Notes under the pieces: model-generated
Databases searched by the model: none
The model's input: only the letters and a program-made list of their open reading frames with translations
What the model was told of the DNA's origin: nothing
Position numbers and translations under genes: made by a program
NCBI RefSeq assembly: GCF_018390515.1
Contig: NZ_JAHBBK010000001.1
Location: 186,001 to 250,000, forward strand
Direction: 5' to 3'
DNA length: 64,000 nt
DNA from: Mucilaginibacter sp. Bleaf8
Lineage (GTDB): Bacteria; Bacteroidota; Bacteroidia; Sphingobacteriales; Sphingobacteriaceae
Part shown: positions 19,567-29,641 of the stretch, in pieces
Numbering within the stretch: the stretch's first letter is position 1
How the letters are laid out: the number at the start of each line of letters is the position of its first letter

Positions 19567-20124
19567 TTAACAATTACTTAATATCGCTTGGCTTACGCAG
19601 AGGAAGGAAAGGGATAGCAGTGTTGAATTACGCAGCTCCTTGATCGCTAAACTAATATGATTTTCTACCGTTTTAGTTGAGATGGAAAGCATCTCTGCAA
19701 TTTCGACATTAGATAGATGATTGAACCGGCTAAGCTTAAAAACCATTTTGCGCATGGGCGGCAGTAGCTCAATAGCATTGGTAACATGCTTTAGCGTGTC
19801 GCGGTCGGCAAACTGGTCGGTAGGGTTATTTGCAGTGGTATGTTCAATCCGGTTCAGGTAAGTGTTCCGGATTACATCTTTCCTGAGCTCATCAATCATA
19901 GTTGTACGGGCAATTCTGAAAATCTGAATATCCAATGCATATTCCTCTGCCAGCGATGCCCTGTTATTCCAAAGCTTAATAAAAGTAAGCTGCACAACTT
20001 CTTCGGCAATGTAAGCAGATGATGTTTTTTTTAAGATATAAGCATACAATTTAGGATGGTACTGATAGTACACTATTTTGAACGTAGTTAAACATCCGTC
20101 CTTAATTGCGCTGATGTATTCCAT
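19567..20124 (-). CDS. ECF sigma factor, FecI-like
   Basis: A 185-residue RNA polymerase sigma factor. Region 2 includes YHPKLYAYILKKT and EEVVQLTFIKLWNNRA. Region 4 includes LPPMRKMVFKLSRFNHLSNVEI (quoted in part) and the helix-turn-helix IAEMLSISTKTVENHISLAI. An in-frame TTG at 20133 gives an 188-residue form, but that TTG belongs to an AACCTTTG promoter-like motif, so the ATG at 20124 is preferred. It heads the sigma/anti-sigma/SusCD/phosphoesterase cluster and presumably directs transcription of susC onward. Confidence 0.93.
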   Translation of the reverse strand: MEYISAIKDGCLTTFKIVYYQYHPKLYAYILKKTSSAYIAEEVVQLTFIKLWNNRASLAEEYALDIQIFRIARTTMIDELRKDVIRNTYLNRIEHTTANNPTDQFADRDTLKHVTNAIELLPPMRKMVFKLSRFNHLSNVEIAEMLSISTKTVENHISLAIKELRNSTLLSLSFLCVSQAILSNC

Positions 20125-20376
20125 GTTCCGCAAAGGTTCGGCTTTGCTATTACCTGAAATTTTAAATACCGTTAGTTAATTGTTAAGAAAATGTTTGTTG
20201 GCTGCATCTCCGAGATCTTATAAATCATCGTTGAAAATTTACTTTTCTGTAATACTTACGTCTATCATTACGTAGTGTTGTTATGGAGATGCGTTCGTGC
20301 CAACTTATAAAACAATTAACGGAAGCCGAAGTTACACAGCATGACAATTTAGCTTTTAAACACACATAACTATAAC

Positions 20377-20781
20377 ATGAAGAAACTTAATCAGTACGCA
20401 TTTAAACTGGGCGCTTTAAGCCTGACGCTGTTTTCCTTAGCGGCATGTCAAACCACTAAACAGGGCAACATCACGAAAGACTCAACCGCAACCACCGTTG
20501 TACCGCAAGAAAGCAAACAGCCGGATGGCAATGCGAGTCAAACCAAATATGCGGTTACCGCAACCGGAACAATCGGAGAAATTACCCCTGGGAAAGATGG
20601 TTATATGGCTGAACTGAAAGCTGATGATGGAAACAGCTATATGACTACTTTAAGCGTTATGCGCCTGGAAAAAAAGTACATTCAGTTCAAAACTGGCGAC
20701 CGGGTGCGGGTTGCTGGCGATACGATTCACCTGGAAAATAAAGTGAATATATTAGTTAAAGAAGCACAGAAGCTGAATTAA
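20377..20781 (+). CDS. Small lipoprotein with OB-like C-terminal region, unknown function
   Basis: A 134-residue lipoprotein. The lipobox LAAC places the modified Cys at 24 after a signal MKKLNQYAFKLGALSLTLFS. A disordered Thr/Gln-rich linker (about 25-62) is followed by a beta-rich domain with TATGTIGEITPGKDGYMAEL and QFKTGDRVRVAGDTIHLENK. This resembles short OB/barrel periplasmic domains, but no family is certain. It is divergent from the sigma gene and followed by its own terminator. Confidence 0.7.
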   Translation: MKKLNQYAFKLGALSLTLFSLAACQTTKQGNITKDSTATTVVPQESKQPDGNASQTKYAVTATGTIGEITPGKDGYMAELKADDGNSYMTTLSVMRLEKKYIQFKTGDRVRVAGDTIHLENKVNILVKEAQKLN

Positions 20782-20821
20782 GCTATTGCACATCAATAGC
20801 GAATTTGTAATTGAAGAATAT

Positions 20822-20850
20822 GAAAGCCCCAGTATAATTCAGGGGCTTTC
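20822..20850 (+). terminator. Intrinsic terminator after the small lipoprotein gene
   Basis: A 9-bp stem GAAAGCCCC/GGGGCTTTC with an 11-base loop is followed by TTGTTTTAAA. It lies about 40 bases past the stop. Confidence 0.8.
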
Positions 20851-20933
20851 TTGTTTTAAAATCAATGTGCATAGGTATTACGGTCTTTTATAAAGGTAAA
20901 CTGTAGCAAGTTTTTTAAATAAGCTTTATCCTC

Positions 20934-20941
20934 TACCTTTG
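20934..20941 (+). promoter_or_regulatory. Candidate -7 element TACCTTTG directly before an esterase gene
   Basis: An exact match to TAnnTTTG that ends five bases before the ATG at 20947. The in-frame GTG at 20941 overlaps its last base, which argues that the GTG is not the start and that the transcript has almost no leader. Confidence 0.5.
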
Positions 20942-20946
20942 TGGCT

Positions 20947-21780
20947 ATGCAGCTAATGGAGCACTTGTTGGTATATGGTTTGGATCGGCAATATTTGATT
21001 TACATACCGGATTCGGTTGATAAAACTGAGAAAGTGCCTGTAATAATTTCACTGCATGGTACATTGGGAAGTGCCGAGCAGATGATGGGTTTCGCCGATT
21101 TCAGACCATTGGCTGATCGGGACCAGTTCTTAATTGTTTGCCCTGAAGGTATCACGCAAACTTGGAATGACGGCCGGGCTACCAAAGCCAATAAAGCAGG
21201 TATTGATGATGTTTCGTTTATCGATCAGCTAATTAGTCATCTGATCAAGAAATATCCTGTTGATGAGCGCTGCATTTATGTTACCGGTATGTCTAACGGT
21301 GGCTTTATGGCTTCGCGGCTTGCCTGCGAAATACCGGAGCGCATAGCAGCCATTGCCGCTGTTGCCGCCACACTGGATAAAGCATCGTACATAAGGCCCG
21401 AACAAAGTATGCCTGTTTTGTACATACATGGTACTAAAGACAATATAGTGCCATTTGCAGGCGGCCCAACCAAGGCTGCCGGCGGAAATGTATTTGGCCA
21501 CGAGGAGTTGCTACACCTATGGGTCAATGTAAATAATTGTGTAGATGAACCTAAAGTTACTGAGATAGGCGATAGAGCAGGTGATGGTACGAAAATCATC
21601 AAACACGAATATATCAACCCAGATAACGTCGTTAAGGTGATCGGTTATACCGTGGTAAACGGAGGACATACCTGGCCGGGCCGACCGCAATATGCACCCG
21701 TAAACTTTGTGGGCATGGTATCCAACAACTTAAATGCCTGCGAAGAAATCTGGCGCTTTTTTAAGCAATACTCACGCTAA
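20947..21780 (+). CDS. LpqC/PHB-depolymerase-like esterase, probably cytoplasmic
   Basis: A 277-residue alpha/beta hydrolase. The nucleophile is Ser116 in GMSNGG, the oxyanion strand is IISLHGTLG, the acid is probably Asp in IHGTKDNIVPF, and the His is in VVNGGHTWPG. Unlike the esterase at 8636 it has no signal peptide, so it likely works on imported or intracellular esters. A TAnnTTTG element lies five bases before the start. It converges on thiD with 28 bases between them and is probably unrelated to the thiamine operon. Confidence 0.8.
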   Translation: MQLMEHLLVYGLDRQYLIYIPDSVDKTEKVPVIISLHGTLGSAEQMMGFADFRPLADRDQFLIVCPEGITQTWNDGRATKANKAGIDDVSFIDQLISHLIKKYPVDERCIYVTGMSNGGFMASRLACEIPERIAAIAAVAATLDKASYIRPEQSMPVLYIHGTKDNIVPFAGGPTKAAGGNVFGHEELLHLWVNVNNCVDEPKVTEIGDRAGDGTKIIKHEYINPDNVVKVIGYTVVNGGHTWPGRPQYAPVNFVGMVSNNLNACEEIWRFFKQYSR

Positions 21781-21808
21781 GCCAACTAATAGACTTAGGA
21801 TGACTTGC

Positions 21809-22648
21809 TTAAGACAGATTAACTTTAATTGCTGGTTCCGGCGCAAAAAAGTGGTTTAGTGGGCCGTTCCCTTCACCGGTTTTAACCGCTTTTCCATGCG
21901 CTATGGCATTGTTTACATAAGTGCCGGCTTGTTCAATGGCTTGTATTAAGCCCAATCCGCGGGCAAGGTATGCGGTTATGGCAGATGACAATGTACAACC
22001 CGTTCCGTGTGTGCTTACTGATGCTATATAGTCAGACTCAAATTGCTGCCGGTAACCGCTTTCATCAACATATACATTGTATAATTTATTGCCTGTTAAA
22101 TGGCCGCCTTTAAGTAATACTGCTTTGCATCCACTTTTTAATATTCTTGAAGCTGCACTATACATGTCGGCTAAATTAGCTACAGGTAATCCGGTAAGCA
22201 TAGCAGCTTCGGGCAGGTTAGGCGTAAGGAGTGTAGCCAGCGGGAATAACTCCTGTTGTAAGATTCCAACCGCTTCTTCATTCATTAACTTATATCCGCT
22301 TGAAGCTACACTGACAGGGTCAAGTATGACAGGTGTACCGGGGTAGGACTTTAACAGGCGGGCTACAGCCCGGATTGTTTCCGCATTAGGTAACATACCT
22401 ATCTTAATTGCTTTTGGCTTAATGTCATTTATAACGGCGGCAATTTGACCTGCAACAATCTCTGCCGGTACCGGGTGAATAGCGCTTACACCCAACGTGT
22501 TTTGCACGGTAATCGCAGTTATTGCTGATGTGCCATAGCAGCCTAAGGCAGCAAAAGTTTTCATGTCGGCTTGTATGCCGGCACCGCCGCCACTGTCTGA
22601 TCCGGCTATGGTGAGTACTGGTAAATATTGATGTAGTAACGATGTCAT
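21809..22648 (-). CDS. thiD: Hydroxymethylpyrimidine / phosphomethylpyrimidine kinase
   Basis: It phosphorylates HMP to HMP-P and then HMP-PP in the pyrimidine branch of thiamine synthesis. The ribokinase-fold protein has 279 residues from the ATG at 22648. A longer frame from 22678 would overlap the thiF stop. Motifs are TIAGSDSGGGAGIQADMKTF near the N-terminus, PVILDPVSVASSGYKLM, TLLTPNLPEA, and the anion-hole STHGTGCTLSSAI. It is the last gene of the TPP-riboswitch-controlled operon. Confidence 0.95.
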   Translation of the reverse strand: MTSLLHQYLPVLTIAGSDSGGGAGIQADMKTFAALGCYGTSAITAITVQNTLGVSAIHPVPAEIVAGQIAAVINDIKPKAIKIGMLPNAETIRAVARLLKSYPGTPVILDPVSVASSGYKLMNEEAVGILQQELFPLATLLTPNLPEAAMLTGLPVANLADMYSAASRILKSGCKAVLLKGGHLTGNKLYNVYVDESGYRQQFESDYIASVSTHGTGCTLSSAITAYLARGLGLIQAIEQAGTYVNNAIAHGKAVKTGEGNGPLNHFFAPEPAIKVNLS

Positions 22649-22652
22649 CCGG

Positions 22653-23711
22653 TTAAACTGTATGTTGCCTGATACCATTCGATAAACTGTACATTTCGGC
22701 TTTTAAAAGTGGTGTCAGCAGATGGATAGCCATCTTGCTGCGCTGGCCGGTTTCGCATATGAAAATCAGCTTTTTGTTAGTGGGCAGGCTTTGAAACTTT
22801 TCCGGGAGTTCGTACAGTGGAACGTTGATGCCGCCTATATTGAAATTCTCAAACTCGTAGTTTTCGCGTACGTCCACAAGGATTATTTGTTCTGGTACGC
22901 TCACTCGCCATGCATCCAGTTGCTTCATATCAATTTCCTGAAAGTGTTTGGCTATGTCAACCGCTTTTGTGACAGGTATAGGTTGTGCCTGCGTTCGGGC
23001 AAACTTAAACGTTCTAACGGAACTGTCCAGCGCATCAACGGTTAATAGCTTTCCGGATAGTACATCGCCTATGCCGCAAATAACTTTGATTGCCTCATTA
23101 GCCATAAAGGTGCCTACCATGCCAGGCAATACGCCAATTACACCAATCTCTGCGCAATTAGGTACTTCGCCAGCGCCGGGTGGTTCTGGAAAAAGGTCGC
23201 GGTAATTCGGGCCGTTCTGACAGTTGAATACCGATACTTGCCCCTCGAACTTGAAGATAGAACCAAATACTAATGGCTTATTCAATGCTACACAAGTATC
23301 ATTTACCAGGTAGCGGGTAGGGAAGTTGTCCGAACCATCTATTACCAAATCATATCGTTTTATAATTTCGCTGATATTGTGTTCGGTTAGGCGTTCTGTA
23401 CAGGCGGTTATTTGTACGTATGAGTTAAGCAACTGCAGCTTTTCTTTTGCCACAATGGCCTTATTGCTGCCAACATCGTTAACCGAATATAATATTTGCC
23501 TATGCAAATTACTTATATCGACCACGTCATCATCAATAATACCTATGGTGCCAACACCAGCTGCAACCAGGTACTGTAAAACAGGGCATCCCAAACCACC
23601 GGCGCCCACCATTAGCACTTTGGCTTGCTTTAATTTTTGCTGCCCGTCCAATCCTAATTCTGGTAATATCACTTGACGGCTGTACCTTTTCAGTTCTTCT
23701 TTTTCAAACAT
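22653..23711 (-). CDS. thiF: ThiF/MoeB-type adenylyltransferase fused to a rhodanese domain
   Basis: It adenylates the C-terminal Gly of ThiS so that sulfur can be loaded. Residues about 1-245 are an E1-like domain (VGAGGLGCPVLQYLVAAGVG nucleotide loop; IDDDVVDISNLHRQIL; conserved Cys in PNCAEIGVIGVLPG). Residues about 265-352 are a rhodanese domain with active-site Cys in ICETGQRS. The zinc-binding CxxC pairs of classical MoeB/ThiF are absent: CYRCLFPEP of MoeB reads NYRDLFPEP here. It lies in the thi operon 13 bases after thiH, which favours ThiF over MoeB function. Confidence 0.9.
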   Translation of the reverse strand: MFEKEELKRYSRQVILPELGLDGQQKLKQAKVLMVGAGGLGCPVLQYLVAAGVGTIGIIDDDVVDISNLHRQILYSVNDVGSNKAIVAKEKLQLLNSYVQITACTERLTEHNISEIIKRYDLVIDGSDNFPTRYLVNDTCVALNKPLVFGSIFKFEGQVSVFNCQNGPNYRDLFPEPPGAGEVPNCAEIGVIGVLPGMVGTFMANEAIKVICGIGDVLSGKLLTVDALDSSVRTFKFARTQAQPIPVTKAVDIAKHFQEIDMKQLDAWRVSVPEQIILVDVRENYEFENFNIGGINVPLYELPEKFQSLPTNKKLIFICETGQRSKMAIHLLTPLLKAEMYSLSNGIRQHTV

Positions 23712-23724
23712 CGGTTATCAATTA

Positions 23725-24837
23725 TCAGGTCAAACAACTGTCCCAGTCTTTCCAAACCGGCTCATACCCTTGGGACTGAATAACGCGGGCAATCTCAGTG
23801 GGGCTTCGCTCATCCGATATCTCAAATTGTTCTAACGATTCGGGTTCAACCGCATAACCGCCCGGATTGGTTTTCGACCCGGCACTCATCGAAGTTATGC
23901 CCAGCTTTACAATATGGTTCCTAAAGCTGGGCGACTCGCGTGTGGAGATGGACAATTCTACTTCTTCATTAAAAATACGGTAGGCGCAAATCAACTGCAC
24001 CAGCTCCCGGTCATTCATCTCCACCTTAGGCTCCAACCCGCCGCTAAAAGGGCGTAACCGCGGAAAGGACAGACTGTATTTGCTTTGCCAGTATTTCTTT
24101 TCCAGGTAATTCAGGTGCAATGCTGTAAAGAGTGAGTCGGTACGCCAATCTTCCAGGCCAATTAGCACCCCTAAACCCATTTTATGTATGCCTGCTTGCC
24201 CTAACCGGTCGGGCGTTTCCAACCGGTATTGAAAATTCGATTTTTTGCCCTTTGGATGATGCTTTTTATAATCGTCCTGATGATAGGTTTCCTGGTAAAC
24301 CAGCACCGTGTTTAAACCATAAGGCGTTAGTTCCTGATAATCTTCCAAATCAAGCGGCTGTACTTCCATGGATATATGGGCGAAGTGTGGCCGTATCAGC
24401 TCCAGTACTTTCTTAAAATAATCTACATGTACAGTCTGGTTGGCTTCGCCGGTAACCAGCAGCACATGATCATAGCCCATATCTTTAATTACCGCAACTT
24501 CCTGCATAATTTCGATGGGCGAAAGTGTTTTTCGCCGCAGTTTGTTATCATAGCTAAAGCCACAGTAGGTGCAGATATTGTTGCACTCGTTGGATAGATA
24601 AAGCGGTACATACATTTGTATCACCTTGCCAAAGCGCTTCAATGTCAACTGCTGACTTAACTGTGCCATTTGCTCCAGGTAAGGTGCGGCAGCCGGAGAT
24701 ACAAGCGCTTTAAAATCTTCAAGCGTGCGCTTCCTGGCAGATAAGGCTTTCAACACATCGTCGCTGGTTTTAGCGTAGATGCTTTGTTTCGTCTCATCCC
24801 AATTGTAGGTTTCGAAAAGGTTGGTAAAGCTATTCAT
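23725..24837 (-). CDS. thiH: 2-iminoacetate synthase (tyrosine lyase), radical SAM
   Basis: It cleaves tyrosine to dehydroglycine and p-cresol, supplying the glycine-derived unit of the thiazole under anaerobic-type radical chemistry. The 370-residue protein has the radical-SAM cluster motif [11 protein letters not shown]. Other family segments are [18 protein letters not shown] and [16 protein letters not shown]. The coding region starts 8 bases inside the thiG end, indicating translational coupling. Having thiH instead of thiO implies that tyrosine, not oxidised glycine, is the source. Confidence 0.96.
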   Translation of the reverse strand: MNSFTNLFETYNWDETKQSIYAKTSDDVLKALSARKRTLEDFKALVSPAAAPYLEQMAQLSQQLTLKRFGKVIQMYVPLYLSNECNNICTYCGFSYDNKLRRKTLSPIEIMQEVAVIKDMGYDHVLLVTGEANQTVHVDYFKKVLELIRPHFAHISMEVQPLDLEDYQELTPYGLNTVLVYQETYHQDDYKKHHPKGKKSNFQYRLETPDRLGQAGIHKMGLGVLIGLEDWRTDSLFTALHLNYLEKKYWQSKYSLSFPRLRPFSGGLEPKVEMNDRELVQLICAYRIFNEEVELSISTRESPSFRNHIVKLGITSMSAGSKTNPGGYAVEPESLEQFEISDERSPTEIARVIQSQGYEPVWKDWDSCLT

Positions 24838-25597
24838 CCAAAAAAGAAGTTAGCGGGCTGCTGGCAACCGCATGTGATACTGCTTTTGCTAATTTAGCTT
24901 CAAAGGCCATCCGGCCGGCTTCAACAGCCAGCTTAAAAGCGGCAGCCATTTGCACCGGGTTGGTTGATACGGCTATGGCTGTGTTTACCAGCACAGCATC
25001 GGCGCCGATCTCCATCGCTTTGGCCGCATCGGACGGTGAACCTATACCTGCATCCACCACTACTGGCACGTTACTTTGGTCAATGATGATCTCCAAAAAG
25101 TCGATTGTTTTTAACCCTTTATTACTGCCAATGGGAGAGCCCAGCGGCATAACTGCCGAGGTGCCGGCATCTTCCAGCCGTTTACATAATACGGGGTCGG
25201 CATGAATGTAAGGTAGCACGATGAATCCAAGTTTAGCCAGCTCCTCTGTAGCTTTCAGGGTTTCGATAGGGTCGGGCATCAGGTATTTGGGATCGGGATG
25301 TATTTCCAGCTTGATCCAGTTCGTCTCCAACGCTTCACGGGCCAGTTGTGCTGCAAATATGGCTTCCCGGGCGTTGCGCACGCCAGAGGTGTTGGGCAAT
25401 AAATTAATATGCGTGTGTTTAAGATGACTCAAAATATCATCTGTATCGTTGTTTTTTACATCAACCCGTTTTAAAGCTACGGTCACCAACTCAGACCCTG
25501 AAGCCAGCAATGCATCTTCCATAAGGGCAGATGAACTGAATTTGCCGGTTCCGGTAAACAGGCGGGAGTGGAAAGTAGTGTCTGCTATCTGAAACAT
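24830..25597 (-). CDS. thiG: Thiazole synthase
   Basis: A TIM-barrel enzyme of 255 residues that joins dehydroglycine, DXP and ThiS thiocarboxylate into the thiazole phosphate. Motifs are FTGTGKFSS near the start, Schiff-base Lys region [36 protein letters not shown] and [25 protein letters not shown] (quoted family signature in part). It overlaps thiH by 8 bases and follows thiE after 12. Confidence 0.97.
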   Translation of the reverse strand: MFQIADTTFHSRLFTGTGKFSSSALMEDALLASGSELVTVALKRVDVKNNDTDDILSHLKHTHINLLPNTSGVRNAREAIFAAQLAREALETNWIKLEIHPDPKYLMPDPIETLKATEELAKLGFIVLPYIHADPVLCKRLEDAGTSAVMPLGSPIGSNKGLKTIDFLEIIIDQSNVPVVVDAGIGSPSDAAKAMEIGADAVLVNTAIAVSTNPVQMAAAFKLAVEAGRMAFEAKLAKAVSHAVASSPLTSFLDE

Positions 25598-25609
25598 GAC
25601 TTTGATAGA

Positions 25610-26266
25610 TTAAAGATTAACAGTAGAATCTGCCTGATGGCTAATACTTAAGTGTTCATAGATGCTTTTTACCACAGCAGCGCGATCTATAGCATGGGTA
25701 ATGGCACCCGATACGGCTACGCCATATACACCAGTTTGAATAATAAGCGGAACATCATCTGCTTCTATACCACCAATAGCGATGATGGGTGTTTGGATGC
25801 CAGCCTGCCTGGCTTGCACCATAATTGCATCATAACCCTCCAAGCCCAAAACTGGACTCAGTTTCTTTTTGGTTGTGGTGAAACGATATGGCCCCAAGCC
25901 TATGTAATCCACACCTTCGGCTACGCGCTGAGTCACGTGATTAAACGTATTGGCGGTGCCGCCAATAATTAATTGGTCGCCAACAATGGAACGGGCCAGG
26001 CTGATAGGCATGTCATCCAATCCTAAATGTACGCCGTAGGCCCCGGCTTTAAGCGCTATTTCGGGATGGTCATTAATGATAAGCCTGGCATTATAGGCCT
26101 TACACAGCGCCGCTGCTTCGGTAGCGAAGGCTAAAATATCAGCTGCCGATTCATCTTTTACCCGCAGTTGTACCCATTGGCAGCCGGCTATCAAAGCGTT
26201 TTGTATGGCTGTGAGATGTGAGCCATCTTTAGCAGGTTGTGAAATATAATGAAGTCTGTCAATCAT
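25610..26266 (-). CDS. thiE: Thiamine phosphate synthase
   Basis: It couples HMP-PP and thiazole phosphate to thiamine monophosphate. The 218-residue TIM barrel keeps the canonical motifs: VQLRVKDES, ARLIINDHPEIALKAGAYG, GVHLGLDDMP, GLGPYRFTTTKKK, PIIAIGGIEADD and GVAVSGAI. These mark it as the catalytic ThiE of the two tandem paralogues in this operon. Confidence 0.94.
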   Translation of the reverse strand: MIDRLHYISQPAKDGSHLTAIQNALIAGCQWVQLRVKDESAADILAFATEAAALCKAYNARLIINDHPEIALKAGAYGVHLGLDDMPISLARSIVGDQLIIGGTANTFNHVTQRVAEGVDYIGLGPYRFTTTKKKLSPVLGLEGYDAIMVQARQAGIQTPIIAIGGIEADDVPLIIQTGVYGVAVSGAITHAIDRAAVVKSIYEHLSISHQADSTVNL

Positions 26267-26277
26267 GTGTTTTGTTA

Positions 26278-26877
26278 TTAATCAGGTATGCTGGCCTGTA
26301 ACTGTTCAAAAGTTTGTATAGCTTTTTCCGGATGGTTCCAGATAGCTCCCAATACTGCGGCTCCATTAAAGCCCATCACTTTTACTGTTAGCAGATGGTG
26401 ATGCTGTACGCCGCCTAAGGCAATTACCTGCGGACCTGCCGGTTTGTTATTCAACTGAAAGTCCGGCCTCATACTACTTCGGTATCCCGGCTTGGATAAG
26501 CTATCGAACACCGGTCCTATAAAAACATAGTCGAAAGCTGTAAGCGAAGGAATAAGCTGAGCATCGTGTATCGATGTGCTCAGCTTATAACCGTTTTTTT
26601 GTTGTGATTTCAGCGCACTTGCCGTTGTTTGCATGCGCATTTGCTCTGTGTAATGCAGCCGCGTTATGCCATACGTTGGTGCCAATGCGTGATGCTGATG
26701 CAATCCAATACGGTCATAAAAAACAGGATTGATTCCGTTAAGCAATGCACATGTTTCCGCGATGCTGTTACCGGGCTTACGCAAATGAAAGCGTGTTAAC
26801 CCTGCATTAAACAGGCTATTTATTATAGCCGCTTCCCCGGCAATGTTATCCGCGCTCGAAATCACAATCAATTGCAT
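26278..26877 (-). CDS. TenI/ThiE-like protein, probable thiazole tautomerase
   Basis: A 199-residue ThiE-fold paralogue directly upstream of thiE. It keeps the barrel landmarks FHLRKPG, FIGPVFDSLSKPGY, VIALGGV and AAVLGAIW. It lacks the NDR-type substrate motif and the GVHLGqeD motif of true thiamine phosphate synthases, reading RIGLHQHHALAP and ITRLHYTEQ instead. B. subtilis TenI, a ThiE homologue, aromatises the ThiG product and does not make TMP, so the same role fits (inference). It begins three bases before the thiC stop, on the same transcript. Confidence 0.75.
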   Translation of the reverse strand: MQLIVISSADNIAGEAAIINSLFNAGLTRFHLRKPGNSIAETCALLNGINPVFYDRIGLHQHHALAPTYGITRLHYTEQMRMQTTASALKSQQKNGYKLSTSIHDAQLIPSLTAFDYVFIGPVFDSLSKPGYRSSMRPDFQLNNKPAGPQVIALGGVQHHHLLTVKVMGFNGAAVLGAIWNHPEKAIQTFEQLQASIPD

Positions 26878-26880
26878 GGC

Positions 26881-28782
<1,902 letters not shown>

Positions 28783-28986
28783 TTAACCTCCCTGGGTGGC
28801 TTTAATGATAATGATATTGTCGTTGGATTGCAGGCTATGCGTTTCCCATTGGGTTTTGGGAACGATGGTTTCGTTGATGGCTACAGCCAGGCCCTGTGCA
28901 TACTGGTGCAGCACATCGCTGAGCAGTACCTGCACATTGCAATCATCCGGAACAATATAATTTTGCTGATTAACGGTGACTTCCAT
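28783..28986 (-). CDS. thiS: Sulfur carrier protein ThiS
   Basis: A 67-residue ubiquitin-like carrier whose C-terminal Gly-Gly (ATQGG) is adenylated by ThiF and thiocarboxylated to deliver sulfur to ThiG. The frame continues upstream to 29103, but that extension is the TPP riboswitch region, so the ATG at 28986 (MEVTVNQQNYIV) is the start. It is the first gene of the operon, 18 bases before thiC. Confidence 0.95.
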   Translation of the reverse strand: MEVTVNQQNYIVPDDCNVQVLLSDVLHQYAQGLAVAINETIVPKTQWETHSLQSNDNIIIIKATQGG

Positions 28987-29065
28987 TGCGTTGCATTTAA
29001 AAAAGCTAACTGTAGGAATGTCCCCGTACAAGGAAAGAAAAAACAGCGCATATAGCGATGCCATC

Positions 29066-29140
29066 ACTTTTCCCTTCGCCAGCATTACCTGGATCAGGTT
29101 CAAAGGGTATTATCTCAGTCCATTAAAGGACACCCCTAAA
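29066..29140 (-). ncRNA. TPP riboswitch (THI element)
   Basis: Read on the minus strand the region gives the conserved THI blocks in order: GGGGTGTCC, then GACTGAGATAATACCC, then TTTGAACCTGATCCAGGTA (core CUGAUC...), then ATGCTGGCGAAGGGAA. It lies about 80 bases before thiS. By family behaviour, TPP binding should lower expression of the whole thi operon. In Bacteroidota this may occur by translation or attenuation; no separate terminator hairpin is obvious between it and thiS. Confidence 0.97.
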
Positions 29141-29227
29141 GTTGCGGTAAACATAAGGAAAAGAAAATCACATTTTAAAATAAAAGTTAAATTTCCTTTT
29201 TGGGATGGCTTATCATAGTTAGGTGGC

Positions 29228-29629
29228 TTATATTTTTAAGCCGCCTATCGTACTAAAGAGCATAACGCTTAATACAATTAACGTAATTACAATGTACAAT
29301 TTATCCTTTTCGAGTGTGAAGCCTATAAGGGAGAACACAATACGTAATATAGGTGTGGCAATTAATACCATTACACCAAGTTGTATAATGCCCTTGGCGT
29401 TAAATTGAAATGCATTGGTGATAATGCCACTAAAAGTAGTGTAGCCGGCGGTTTCACCTACAAATTGATGATAAGAGGGGCGAGGAGCTTGCCCTAACTG
29501 TATGAGGTAGATAATACCGCCAAGTAACACAATGGTACTGGCCGTAACAACGCCATAACGCAACAGCTGGCCAATTAACTGCTCAATATCCTGATCGGCC
29601 CAAAAGCCTTTTGATAAAATCTTTTTCAT
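29228..29629 (-). CDS. DUF1634 membrane protein
   Basis: A 133-residue protein with three hydrophobic segments (about 25-45, 75-97 and 108-130). N-terminal ADQDIEQLIGQLLRYGV and IATPILRIVFSLIGF match what I recognise as DUF1634. It lies 12 bases after a TauE/SafE permease gene, a recurrent pairing, so it is probably a partner subunit or accessory of that exporter. The TPP riboswitch follows immediately downstream. Confidence 0.85.
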   Translation of the reverse strand: MKKILSKGFWADQDIEQLIGQLLRYGVVTASTIVLLGGIIYLIQLGQAPRPSYHQFVGETAGYTTFSGIITNAFQFNAKGIIQLGVMVLIATPILRIVFSLIGFTLEKDKLYIVITLIVLSVMLFSTIGGLKI

Positions 29630-29641
29630 GTTCGTTTCTTT

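Noticed and set aside
8636..21780. The two CE1/LpqC-like esterases as a recent duplication
   Set aside because: They differ in export signal, length and most sequence outside the GxSNGG motif; they look like distant relatives.
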